This document shows positions 22,790 to 31,800 of a DNA stretch of 39,013 nt, piece after piece (the first letter of the stretch is position 1; each line of letters begins with the position of its first letter). The translations under genes and the position numbers were made by a program. The notes below the pieces were generated by a model that ran no database searches, was not told the origin of the DNA, and was given only the letters and a program-made list of their open reading frames with translations. The stretch comes from Clostridia bacterium (GTDB taxonomy: Bacteria; Bacillota; Clostridia; Oscillospirales; CAG-272), in assembly GCA_017522795.1 (NCBI GenBank), contig JAFWXZ010000043.1, positions 1-39,013 of the forward strand, read 5' to 3'.

Positions 22790-22819
22790 TTGACAAAATG
22801 TGTTTATTTGTGCTACAAT
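22790..22819 (+). promoter_or_regulatory. Promoter of the GPH transporter-FAD oxidoreductase operon
   Basis: TTGACA (22790-22795), 18 bases, TACAAT (22814-22819). Confidence 0.85.
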
Positions 22820-22873
22820 TAACGATGTAGATAGGTTTTATACATATCTAATTAATTAAAAGGAGACTTCGTT

Positions 22874-24271
22874 ATGAAAAACGGAAAGCTCAGCGTAGCT
22901 ACAAAGCTAAAATACGGCGTAGGTGACTTTGGTATGGCGGTCGTGACCGCTATGCTTCAGTTCTCGATGCTGTTCTACTACACCGACATAGTTGGCGTAA
23001 ACCCCGCCCTTGCGGGAACTGCGATGCTGATCGGCAAAATCACATGGGATCTTATAAACGACACCCTCTTTGGCTATCTTGAGGACAAGACCAAGTCCAA
23101 GTGGGGTAAGCGCAGACCTTATCTTATCTTCGGCGCACTTCCCTTTGCCCTTTCGTTCTGGGGAGTCTTTTCTATTCCTCAGGGCATTGACAACGACCTT
23201 ATCTACGCGCTGCTTATCATCGGCAGCTTTATTCTCTTCGATACCTTCCATACACTGACCGCTACAGCATACGCGGCTATGACGGCGGAGATCACCGAGG
23301 ACTACAATGAGAGAACCTCGCTCTCCACCTACAGAATGGTATTCTCGGTTATCGGTTATATTGCAGGAGCAGGCGTCAGCGGCACTCTTGCGGGTGTGTT
23401 CAGTGATATCTTCGGTGTGTCCATTCACCAGGGCTGGAGCCTTGTAGGTCTTACCTTCGGTGTTCTCGGCGGCATCTCTATGCTGGTTCCCGGTCTGTTC
23501 CTTAAATACGAGCCCGCGGTTGAGTCAAAGCCCTCTGAGCTTCCCCCCATCAAGTCCATTATCTCCACCTTTAAGAACAAGCCCTTCGTCAGCTACATCA
23601 TCGTCACCTCTATTATGTCTGTAAGCTTTACTATGGTGACCGCGATGCTTAACTACTACATAAACCATCAGCTCCATATGGAAGAATCCGGTCTGCTTAT
23701 TATGCTGGCGATGATGGGAACGCTTGCTGTGTTCCTCGTTCCCTGCGGAATACTGATGAACAAGATCGGCAAGGCAAAGGCGTATGCTGTAGGTCTTACT
23801 ATTGCATCTGCTGCGCTTATCGTCGTATTCTTCCTGCCCACAGGTCCCAGCCCCCTTATCTTCGTGCTGGCAGCCGTTGCGGGCCTTGGCTTCTCGGCGC
23901 AGTGGGTATGCCCCCACTCTATGATCCCCGACGTTATCGAGTACGACGAGCTTGTGACAGGTGAGCGCCGCGAGGGCGTTTACTACGGTGTTCAGGCAAC
24001 GGCAACAAAGGTGACCGGCGCCCTTGCATCCGCGGCGTGCGGCTGGGGTCTTGAGATCGGTCGCTACGTTGAGAACAGCGCAGAGCAGCCCGAAAGCGCG
24101 CTTCTGTCTATCCGTGTTCTCTTCGCTCTTATTCCCGCAATATTCCTCCTTATCTGCGTTCCTCTCCTTATCAAGTATCCCATTACCAAGGCTTCTCACG
24201 CTGAGGTTATGCGTCAGCTAACCGAGAAGAGAGCGGCAAAGTCCGAGGAAAAGGCGGAAAACGTAAAATGA
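22874..24271 (+). CDS. GPH-family (MelB-like) cation symporter
   Basis: The 465-residue, 12-helix protein has GVGDFGMAV in helix 1, the cation-site region WDLINDTLFGYLEDKTKSKWGKRRPY (D-x-x-N-D plus the G-K-R-R-P loop), and a second-half loop with PDVIEYDE and RREGVYYG, all GPH signatures. Members import sugars or glycosides with Na+/H+. The gene overlaps the following FAD oxidoreductase by 4 bases (ATGA), so the two proteins are probably made together and the transported compound may feed that enzyme. The substrate is not evident. The start has AAAGGAG 8 bases upstream. Confidence 0.9.
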   Translation: MKNGKLSVATKLKYGVGDFGMAVVTAMLQFSMLFYYTDIVGVNPALAGTAMLIGKITWDLINDTLFGYLEDKTKSKWGKRRPYLIFGALPFALSFWGVFSIPQGIDNDLIYALLIIGSFILFDTFHTLTATAYAAMTAEITEDYNERTSLSTYRMVFSVIGYIAGAGVSGTLAGVFSDIFGVSIHQGWSLVGLTFGVLGGISMLVPGLFLKYEPAVESKPSELPPIKSIISTFKNKPFVSYIIVTSIMSVSFTMVTAMLNYYINHQLHMEESGLLIMLAMMGTLAVFLVPCGILMNKIGKAKAYAVGLTIASAALIVVFFLPTGPSPLIFVLAAVAGLGFSAQWVCPHSMIPDVIEYDELVTGERREGVYYGVQATATKVTGALASAACGWGLEIGRYVENSAEQPESALLSIRVLFALIPAIFLLICVPLLIKYPITKASHAEVMRQLTEKRAAKSEEKAENVK

Positions 24272-25773
24272 AAATAAACATTATCGGCGCAGGCCTTGGC
24301 GGTCTTACCTTCGGCGCGCTTGCGGCAAGGGACGGCCACGAGGTACATATCTTTGACAAAAACCGTAAGCCCGGCGGAGTGGTTGCGCTCCTTGAGCACG
24401 AGGGCTATAAGTTTGAACAGGGCCCTCTGCTTATCGGTGATATGCTCCCGGGTGAGCTGATATACGACCTGCTTGACGAGCTGGGCATCCATCTGGACAC
24501 CGTGCGCGCGGACAGAGATATCATTATGCCCGACTACGATATGATCACTCCCAAGGAGTACGGCGGCCCCTATTGGCGCCGCGACAGGCTGAAGGAGCTG
24601 TTCCCCGAGGATGCCGATGGCATCGACGCATACTACAGATTCTACGACGACGTAATGCATCTGCGCTATATCGCTACGCAGAAGCCAGGCCTTTTGCAAA
24701 AGGCTCGCCTTGCCCTCGCCTTTATGAAAATAAAAAGTTATGCGGGTATGAACGCAGACGAGCTGACGCGTCATTTCTTTAAATCCGAGAAGATCTGCAC
24801 CCTCTTTACAGGTATTTTTGCAGACTTCTGCGCAGATCCTTCCGAGGCAGAGGGACTCGGGGTTGTGTTCACCAACTTTGAGACCGCATTTGACAAGCGT
24901 ATTCCTCTTGAAAGAAAGGGCAAAAAGTACTACCCCGGCTACTGCTACGTAAAGGGCGGCTGCCAGAAGATACCCGAGGCTCTTGCCGACTATATCACCT
25001 CCCACGGCGGAGAGATCCACTACGGCAGGATTGTGGAAAAGGTGCTTGTTGAGAACGGCGAGGCGCGAGGCATAAGACTTGCAGACGGCAGCGAGATCGC
25101 CTCTGATATGGTGGTCGGCTGTGGCGCGGGCAAGGATTTCTTTGAGGATATGGTAGGACGTGAGTTCCTCGATGACGAATACAGAGAAATTATCGACACC
25201 TTCAGACCTATGGAAGCGGTGTTTATGCTTCACCTCGGTGTGAACTATGATCCTATGGAGTATCTGCGCGCGGCTCTGGTCTACTGCTACGGTATGTACG
25301 ATCTTCACTCGGCGACAGTGAAGCTCCGCTCGGGTGAGTACCACGAGGGCAACGACGGCTATCTTATCTTCGTTCCCTCCGACCACGCGCCCGAATTTGC
25401 CCCCGAGGGCAAGCACTGCGTGACCATTTACACCGTCGCTCCAGACACGCTGAAGGATGGCGATTGGGAAAGCAAGAAGCAGGAGTATGCCGAGAAGCTT
25501 ATCAAGCTGGCAGAAAGGCAGCTGCCGAACCTGTCCGAGCATATTGAAACGATGAAAATTATGACCGCACGCGACTACTCGGAGTACACTCATATGAAGA
25601 AGTCCTCCTTCGGCGGCGTAGTTCCCATCCGCGGACAGAAGAATCCGCCCCACAAGACACCCGTCAAGAACCTCTGGTTCGTGGGACAGCAGTCGGAGAA
25701 CGCAGGCGGCCTCGGCGCAGTTATCGGCGGCGCAAAATCCGCCTACGAAAAGGCGTTTCCAAAGAAAAAGTAA
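24268..25773 (+). CDS. FAD-dependent oxidoreductase, phytoene desaturase/CrtISO-like
   Basis: The 501-residue protein has the N-terminal FAD-binding motif INIIGAGLGGLTFGALAA, then HIFDKNRKPGGV, an SDMVVGCGAG strand and a C-terminal LWFVGQQSENAGGLGAVIGGAKSAYE, the arrangement of the phytoene desaturase/CrtISO/retinol saturase superfamily. There is no membrane helix. It is translationally coupled to a GPH symporter, which is odd for an enzyme class known for lipophilic polyenes. It may instead act on an imported aromatic or glycosidic compound; that is speculation. Length and layout are like the enzyme at 9145, but sequence identity looks low. Confidence 0.82.
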   Translation: MKINIIGAGLGGLTFGALAARDGHEVHIFDKNRKPGGVVALLEHEGYKFEQGPLLIGDMLPGELIYDLLDELGIHLDTVRADRDIIMPDYDMITPKEYGGPYWRRDRLKELFPEDADGIDAYYRFYDDVMHLRYIATQKPGLLQKARLALAFMKIKSYAGMNADELTRHFFKSEKICTLFTGIFADFCADPSEAEGLGVVFTNFETAFDKRIPLERKGKKYYPGYCYVKGGCQKIPEALADYITSHGGEIHYGRIVEKVLVENGEARGIRLADGSEIASDMVVGCGAGKDFFEDMVGREFLDDEYREIIDTFRPMEAVFMLHLGVNYDPMEYLRAALVYCYGMYDLHSATVKLRSGEYHEGNDGYLIFVPSDHAPEFAPEGKHCVTIYTVAPDTLKDGDWESKKQEYAEKLIKLAERQLPNLSEHIETMKIMTARDYSEYTHMKKSSFGGVVPIRGQKNPPHKTPVKNLWFVGQQSENAGGLGAVIGGAKSAYEKAFPKKK

Positions 25774-25802
25774 ACTCTCTCGGCAAAGCCGACAGAGCCA
25801 CA

Positions 25803-25838
25803 AAAAACGGCGAGAAATTCTCGCCGTTTTGCTTTATT
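25803..25838 (+). terminator. Terminator of the transporter-oxidoreductase operon
   Basis: AAAACGGCGAGAA/TTCTCGCCGTTTT followed by GCTTTATTTTT. Confidence 0.92.
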
Positions 25839-25871
25839 TTTGATATTTCTAACTAATTACATAAATTGAAA

Positions 25872-25918
25872 ACAAAGAAAATGCCGATGCACTTTGTGGG
25901 CGCATCGGCAAAAAAATT
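25872..25918 (-). terminator. Terminator of the metzincin-like protease gene
   Basis: GCCGATGC/GCATCGGC stem with an 11-base loop. The minus-strand 3' side reads ATTTTCTTTG. Confidence 0.75.
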
Positions 25919-25923
25919 GAATT

Positions 25924-27444
25924 TTACTCGGTTTCTAAATTATCGTCCGGATAATAGAATTCAAGCGTTCCCGCAAAGTATGCTTCTATATCCTCTCTGA
26001 CGAGTACTATAACACCGTTAGGCAATATAAAGCTTCCGTTTTCAGTGCGAAGAAGATCGCTTGTTGTTGGATGGATAGTCATTCCTACCGTTACCAAGGC
26101 GCGGCAACAAAGGCAAATCGCATATTTATTAACACCGGTATATGAGCCGCTTTCAATCACGTGAGGCTCTGTCCACTCTTTTCCACATTCGCAGTATGCT
26201 CGATGGCTGTACTCGTTTATTTTTTCATATCTGTAAGGATTATGAATTTCTAATGCCGATGTTTCGCATTCAGAACACTTATTACCTACAATATCATGTT
26301 CTTCATAAAATGTATACTGCAGTCCGGGAACGGTGTTCACGCATACATGCATCTCACAATTATAATATGTCTTGCTGTAATTTTGCTCAACAATAGAAGA
26401 AAACGGGGCTACGTATCTGCAATACTTGCATTTATAATAATCGCTGTCACCATAGCTCGCTACCGCAAACATATTACCGCTTGATAAGCTGTGATTTTCT
26501 CCGCAAGCATTGTATGTATTATATGTATATCCACTCAAGCTGTCCACTTCTTTTACACCGTTGCATATTGAGCATACAAGTTTGTGCTTTCCGTTGCTCT
26601 GCTGACCCATATTTAGCCACTTGTGGTCGGAATCGGTATGGAATCCTCTTGTTATTGCTACCCCGGCTATGTCTTTGTAGGTTATGTTTGATGCTCTCTG
26701 GGTTATAGGAAATCCGTAACCCATTAATAATTCAAAATGATGTTCTTCCTCTGCATTGGCATTACAAGAATTGTAATAGTCTATATCACGCAAGCCTAAA
26801 ACATGTCCAAGCTCGTGTGCGCCGGTTCTCTCTAATGTTAAATTAACTTCATTCGGAGTAAAGCCAGCATCATCAAAAAATGGATTAAGATAAACTGTCA
26901 TTGTCCATTGATTATAGTGATTATGAAAGAAGTAATTGTCTCCAGGATCACTATGTGATGAAATGACTTTTTCTGTTAGGGCAAAAGATCCAACCTCTTT
27001 TCCGGGATATATTATTAAGTTATGATCTTCCGGTGTGCCTTCTACAATATTGATGATTTTGTGTTTTGATACAATATCATCTGAGCCGTGAGAATAAAAG
27101 TACACATTATTCCATTTTTTCATACTGATTGCATATGCATTTTTTACTTGCTCAGCCACGGATTTTGAAATGTCGGTTGTCCAAGTATAACCGCTGGGAG
27201 ATGATTCGGCAAAATAATATTTTATAGTAGTAATTTCATCACTCAAATGATAGCATCCATTTGCATTATCAATTAAATACCACATTTCACCCAGTCCATC
27301 ACTATTCAAATCTGCTTGACAATCATCATAATCCACACTCAAGTGAATATCGTGAGCAAAAGCTTCTGTGACCACCAGTCTAAAAAGTATAGCTACAAAC
27401 AATACCACGGATAAAAAGCTAATGTTTTTTCTACATATCTCCAT
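25924..27444 (-). CDS. Secreted metzincin-like zinc metalloprotease with Cys-pair-rich C-terminus
   Basis: The 506-residue protein has a signal peptide (to about residue 30, ending EAFA). Its catalytic domain holds HELGHVLGLRD (His210, Glu211, His214, Gly217, Asp220), the extended HExxHxxGxxD metzincin form with Asp as third ligand. LLMGYG follows about 20 residues later as the probable Met-turn (Met241). The last ~230 residues hold repeated C-x-x-C pairs (CSIC, CKYC, CSEC, CECG, CLCC) that probably form small zinc or disulfide modules. Codons are distinctly AT-rich compared with neighbours. It starts 2 bases after the upstream lipoprotein stop with AAAGGAG ahead. The family is not closely recognised; the protease call rests on the motif. 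Confidence 0.75.
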   Translation of the reverse strand: MEICRKNISFLSVVLFVAILFRLVVTEAFAHDIHLSVDYDDCQADLNSDGLGEMWYLIDNANGCYHLSDEITTIKYYFAESSPSGYTWTTDISKSVAEQVKNAYAISMKKWNNVYFYSHGSDDIVSKHKIINIVEGTPEDHNLIIYPGKEVGSFALTEKVISSHSDPGDNYFFHNHYNQWTMTVYLNPFFDDAGFTPNEVNLTLERTGAHELGHVLGLRDIDYYNSCNANAEEEHHFELLMGYGFPITQRASNITYKDIAGVAITRGFHTDSDHKWLNMGQQSNGKHKLVCSICNGVKEVDSLSGYTYNTYNACGENHSLSSGNMFAVASYGDSDYYKCKYCRYVAPFSSIVEQNYSKTYYNCEMHVCVNTVPGLQYTFYEEHDIVGNKCSECETSALEIHNPYRYEKINEYSHRAYCECGKEWTEPHVIESGSYTGVNKYAICLCCRALVTVGMTIHPTTSDLLRTENGSFILPNGVIVLVREDIEAYFAGTLEFYYPDDNLETE

Positions 27445-27446
27445 TG

Positions 27447-28529
27447 CTATTCTCCTTTTCTTATTACGTCAATTAATGCGTCAATTTCAATCAACCCATA
27501 ATACGTTGTCTGCGTTTCGTTTTCCGTTTTGTACTTGTCGGTTATCATTATCTTCATCAAATCGTCATAGTATTCTTCAAAATCATAGTAATTGTCTCTA
27601 TCAACTCTTTTATCGTTTTCGTAATGATTGATAGAATGTGTATGCACACAGATATAATAGCGTCCTTCCCAATATACACAGGGGATTGTTATTAAACCGC
27701 TATCCCATTGCTGAAAGCTGAAATAAACCTCATCTTTTTCTGACGAATTTAGATAAATAAAGGATTGAAACATTTTTTTTACGGTATATGGCTCGGTGAT
27801 AATTGTTACGTTTTCAAAAAGCGGGCGCAACATGCGGAATTGCTCAAAAAACGGAGCATCCGCTTGTTCATTCAAAATATCCAAGGCATAAGTGGTCCTG
27901 TTTATCTGAAAGATCGTAATAATGTTCTTATCGTAATAGCGCTCTGTAATTTCTCCTATAGTCTCGTACTTAACCCAGACGTACTTGGTTGCGTTTTCAA
28001 AGCTCGTAGCATATTCACCTTTTATTTCTCCTTCATAGTATGCGCACACAAAGTAGTAGCTCGAAGGATCAACAACCACGTGCAGCGGCTGTTTTCCGCT
28101 CTTAATATCGTTGATATTATCCGCAAGAGATTTGCCAATTATATCATAATCGACGGAAGTGTTATCCAAGTATTCAATTAAAGCCGCCACGAGTTCGCTT
28201 TCATCAGCGTTTAATTCCTCAGGCACATTGGGCGTGGGAATTTCGGTATTCTCCTCAATCTTGTCACCGCACTCACACTCTTTGTGCTTAACTCCGGGGG
28301 TAGTGTAGGTAGGCTCAATATCGGTCACCCACTCGTAAAAATGAGTGTGCTCGGTGTTGTCACCGTTTCCGTTTTCTTCACTGCCTTGATTCGTTTCGCC
28401 ACCGCTGTTATTTTCTCCGCCTGCATGATCTCCGTCATTAACCTCTGGATTTACACAGCCTGAAAGCGCAGAAAGCAGTATAAATAAAATCAACAGAACT
28501 CCAACCGATTTTTTAAAGTAATTTTTCAT
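27447..28529 (-). CDS. Lipoprotein of unknown function with a His/Cys module
   Basis: The 360-residue protein has a lipoprotein signal (Cys25 in ALSGC) and a low-complexity Asn/Gly/Glu linker (30-60). A module follows (61-98) with HTHFYEWV, TYTTPGVKHKECECGDK, the same kind as in the pectate lyase tail. The ~260-residue globular region (YYFVCAYYEGEIKGEYATSF, CVYWEGRYYICVHTHSIN) matches no family I know. It is cotranscribed with the metalloprotease and similarly AT-rich, so it may be a partner or inhibitor on the cell surface; that is a guess from position. No good ribosome site except AGGAG 7 bases upstream (ATAGGAGAAAAATG). Confidence 0.7.
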   Translation of the reverse strand: MKNYFKKSVGVLLILFILLSALSGCVNPEVNDGDHAGGENNSGGETNQGSEENGNGDNTEHTHFYEWVTDIEPTYTTPGVKHKECECGDKIEENTEIPTPNVPEELNADESELVAALIEYLDNTSVDYDIIGKSLADNINDIKSGKQPLHVVVDPSSYYFVCAYYEGEIKGEYATSFENATKYVWVKYETIGEITERYYDKNIITIFQINRTTYALDILNEQADAPFFEQFRMLRPLFENVTIITEPYTVKKMFQSFIYLNSSEKDEVYFSFQQWDSGLITIPCVYWEGRYYICVHTHSINHYENDKRVDRDNYYDFEEYYDDLMKIMITDKYKTENETQTTYYGLIEIDALIDVIRKGE

Positions 28530-28667
28530 TTTTCTCCTATCTGCCGCATATGCGGCTGTGGAAATTTGGGTGAGAGGAATTCTCTCATATATATTACTCT
28601 TTTTTTCGCTTTAAGTTCTTCAAATTTGGTATAATTAATTCAAAAAAATAATTTATCCAAAACGCCA

Positions 28668-28750
28668 TAAACAAAAAGCGCAGAAACAGGGAAACCACCC
28701 CATCTCTACGCAGAAAAAACCTTCTTTAGTTTTACAGGGTTTTGCCCTTT
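28668..28750 (-). ncRNA. Structured leader or small RNA upstream of the lipoprotein-protease operon
   Basis: From a promoter at 28785-28757 the transcript would carry a small AGGG-CAAAA-CCCU hairpin. It would then carry a 14-pair stem GCGUAGAGAUGGGG/CCCUGUUUCUGCGC (28711-28678) with four G-U pairs on the minus strand only, followed by UUUUUGUUU. The G-U pairs show the RNA is made from the minus strand. It looks like an intrinsic terminator about 75 bases after the start and 140 bases before the gene. No riboswitch class was recognised. The remaining 28530-28667 is AT-rich with nothing else clear. Confidence 0.55.
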
Positions 28751-28756
28751 TATTTT

Positions 28757-28785
28757 ATATTATCATATAGGCTTTATTTTGTCAA
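28757..28785 (-). promoter_or_regulatory. Promoter of the lipoprotein-protease leader
   Basis: TTGACA (28785-28780), 17 bases, TAATAT (28762-28757). Confidence 0.75.
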
Positions 28786-28794
28786 TACGTATGT

Positions 28795-28826
28795 AAAAAA
28801 GCACCTGCGCATTTGCAGGTGCTTTG
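28795..28826 (-). terminator. ileS terminator
   Basis: GCACCTGC/GCAGGTGC stem followed on the minus strand by TTTTTT, 10 bases after the ileS stop. Confidence 0.92.
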
Positions 28827-28834
28827 GTATTTTT

Positions 28835-31800
28835 TTAAATCTTCTCAACCGAGATAACAACCTTCTCGCCGTTAATATTCCACTCTTTTGCGTGAGTGAG
28901 AGTGCTGCCGACGGTAAGCTCTACGGCGAGGGTTTCGTCCTTGATCTCCTCGGCGTTGCGCTCGGCAATAGCCGCGATGGTATCATTGCCTGTGAAGGCT
29001 ACGCGGATGTTGTCCATAACCTCAAAGCCAGAGTCCTTACGCATAGTCTGGATCTTGGAGATGATCTCACGGACGTTGCCCTCCTCGATAAGCTCGGGAG
29101 TGAGGTTCTTGTCGATTACGACGGTGACGCCGCGGTCGCCAAGGCTCTCGTAGCCCTCCTTCTTGGTCATCTCGATAAGGAGATCCTCCTCGGCGAGAAC
29201 TATCTCGTCACCGTTTACGGTGAACCTGATAGCGCCGTTTGCCTTCAGCTCGGCATAAGCCGCATTGCCGTCGATGGTGGCAAGGGTCTGTCTGATGCCG
29301 CCAAGGTACTTGCCGTACTTAGGACCGACGGTGCGGAGCTGGGGCTTGAAGTTATAGGTGGTGAAGTCGGATACGTTGTCGGTAAACTCAACGCACTTAA
29401 CGTTAAGCTCCTCGGCAATTACCGAGATAAAGCTCTCGTCGGGTGTCTTATCCGCCTTAACGTACATCTTTGCCACGGGCTGACGGTTCTTGATAGCGGC
29501 TGCATTACGGCAGGCACGACCGAGAACTACGACGTCGATAACCTCGTCCATATTCTCCTCAAGATCCTTGTCGATCAGGCTCTCGTCAGCCTCGGGATAA
29601 TCGCAGAGATGTATGGAGATGGGCGCAGACTTGTCAACCGAGCAAACGAGGTTGCGGTAGATATCCTCGGTCATGAAGGGAATCATAGGAGCGGCAACCT
29701 TGGCAATGGTCACGAGGGCGGTATAAAGGGTGAGATATGCGTTTACCTTATCGGTGGGCATATCCTTTACCCAGAAGCGCTCACGGCTGCGGCGAACGTA
29801 CCAATTGGAAAGAGCGTCAACGAAGCTCTCAAGAGCGCGAGATGCCTCGGGAAGCTTATAATTTGCAAGGCAATTATCAACCGTCTTTACGGTGGAATTC
29901 AGCTTGGAAAGCACCCATCTGTCCATTACCGAAAGGGTGGAATAGTCAAGGGTGTACTTTGTGGGATCAAAGCCGTCGATATTGGCGTAGAGAACGTAGA
30001 ATGCATAGGTGTTCCAGAGAGTACCCATAAGCTTACGCTGTCCCTCAACCACCGCGTCACCGAAGAAGCGGTTAGGAAGCCAGGGCGCAGAGTTGGAGTA
30101 GAAATACCAACGGATAGCGTCGGCGCCGTAAGCCTCAAGAGCCTCAAAGGGATCGACCGCGTTGCCCTTGGACTTTGACATCTTCTGTCCCTCTTTGTCA
30201 AGCACGTGACCGAGAACGAGAACGTTCTTATAGGGTGCCTGATCAAAAATGAGAGTGGAGATAGCCATAAGAGAGTAGAACCAGCCGCGCGTCTGGTCAA
30301 CGCCCTCGGAGATGAAGTCTGCGGGGAACTGGCTCTCGAACACTTCCTTATTCTCAAAGGGATAGTGCCACTGTGCGAAGGGCATAGAGCCCGAGTCGAA
30401 CCAGCAGTCGATAACCTCGGGAACGCGCTTCATCTCGCCGCCGCACTTCTCACACTTAATGGTGACGGCGTCGATAAAGGGATGGTGAAGCTCAATATCC
30501 TCGGGACAGTTAGAGGACATAGCCTTCAGCTCCTCGATAGAGCCGATAGAATGCTTGTGTCCGCACTCACACTCCCAAATATTAAGGGGTGTGCCCCAAT
30601 ATCTGTTTCTGGAAAGTCCCCAGTCCTGTACGTTCTGAAGCCAGTCGCCAAAGCGTCCCTTACCGATATTCTCGGGGATCCAATTTACTGTGTTATTATT
30701 CTTGATAAGGTTGTCGCGCACCTTGGTCATCTCAATGAACCAGGTATCGCGGGCATAGTAGATAAGAGGAGTATTACATCTCCAGCAGTGAGGATAATCG
30801 TGCTCAAACTTGGGCGCGGAGAAGAGCTTGCCCTCCTTTTCAAGATCGGCGAGGATCACGGGATCTGCCTTCTTGACGAAGAGACCCTCGTAGGGAGTTT
30901 CCTTGGTCATCTGGCCCTTGCCGTCAACGAACTGAACGAAGGGCAGACCGTAGCGGCGGCCAACCTTGTTATCGTCCTCACCAAATGCGGGCGCGATGTG
31001 TACGATTCCCGTACCGTCGGACATAGTGACGTAGTTGTCGGCGGTAATATAATGAGCCTTCTTGCCCTGGGCGTCGGCGCTCTCCTTGGTGCAAGCCCAA
31101 AGAGCCTCGTAGCATCTGCCCTCAAGCTCGATACCCTTCATTTCCTCAAGGATCTCGTAGGCGGGAGTGCCCTCCTCGCGCTTGATAGAGCCGAGAACCG
31201 AGTCAAGCAGAGCCTTTGCCATATAATAGGTGTAGCCGTCAGCCGCCTTTACCTTACAATAGGTGTCGGTGGGGTTTACACAAAGAGCAACGTTAGAGGG
31301 GAGTGTCCAGGGGGTTGTGGTCCAGGCGAGGAAGTATGCATCCTCGTCCACACACTTGAAGCGAACGACCGCAGATCTCTCCTTAACCAGCTTATAGCCC
31401 TGAGCTACCTCGTGGCTGGAAAGCGGAGTGCCACAGCGAGGGCAATAGGGAACGATCTTGAATCCCTTATAGAGCAGGCCCTTGTCCCAGATCTTCTTGA
31501 GCGCCCACCACTCCGACTCGATAAAGTCGTTGGTATAGGTGACGTAGGGGTTGTCCATATCTGCCCAGAAGCCAACTGTGCCCGAGAAGTCCTCCCACAT
31601 TTCCTTGTACTTCCATACGGACTCCTTGCAATGAGCGAGGAAAGGCTCAAGGCCGTACGCCTCGATCTGATCCTTGCCATCGATGCCAAGCTTCTTCTCA
31701 ACCTCAAGCTCAACGGGAAGTCCGTGGGTATCCCAGCCCGCCTTACGAAGAACGCGTCTGCCCTTCATTGTCTGGTATCTGGGTACCATATCCTTGATAA

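Noticed and set aside
25774-25802. Possible fourth copy of the palindromic repeat (CTCTCGGC-AAA-GCCGACAGAG)
   Set aside because: Only the small hairpin resembles the family; the CACCTCATCA and CTTCCCCT palindromes are missing.
24214-25803. 529-codon minus-strand frame opposite the FAD oxidoreductase
   Set aside because: The FAD-binding motifs are on the plus strand, in an operon with the symporter; the minus frame has no start signals.
28718-28752. preQ1-I-like riboswitch (CCCUGUAAAACUAAAGAAGG resembles the preQ1 tail) before the lipoprotein gene
   Set aside because: The preceding hairpin loop is only five bases (CAAAA), far too short for the preQ1-I L1 loop and pocket, and the downstream genes have no link to queuosine.
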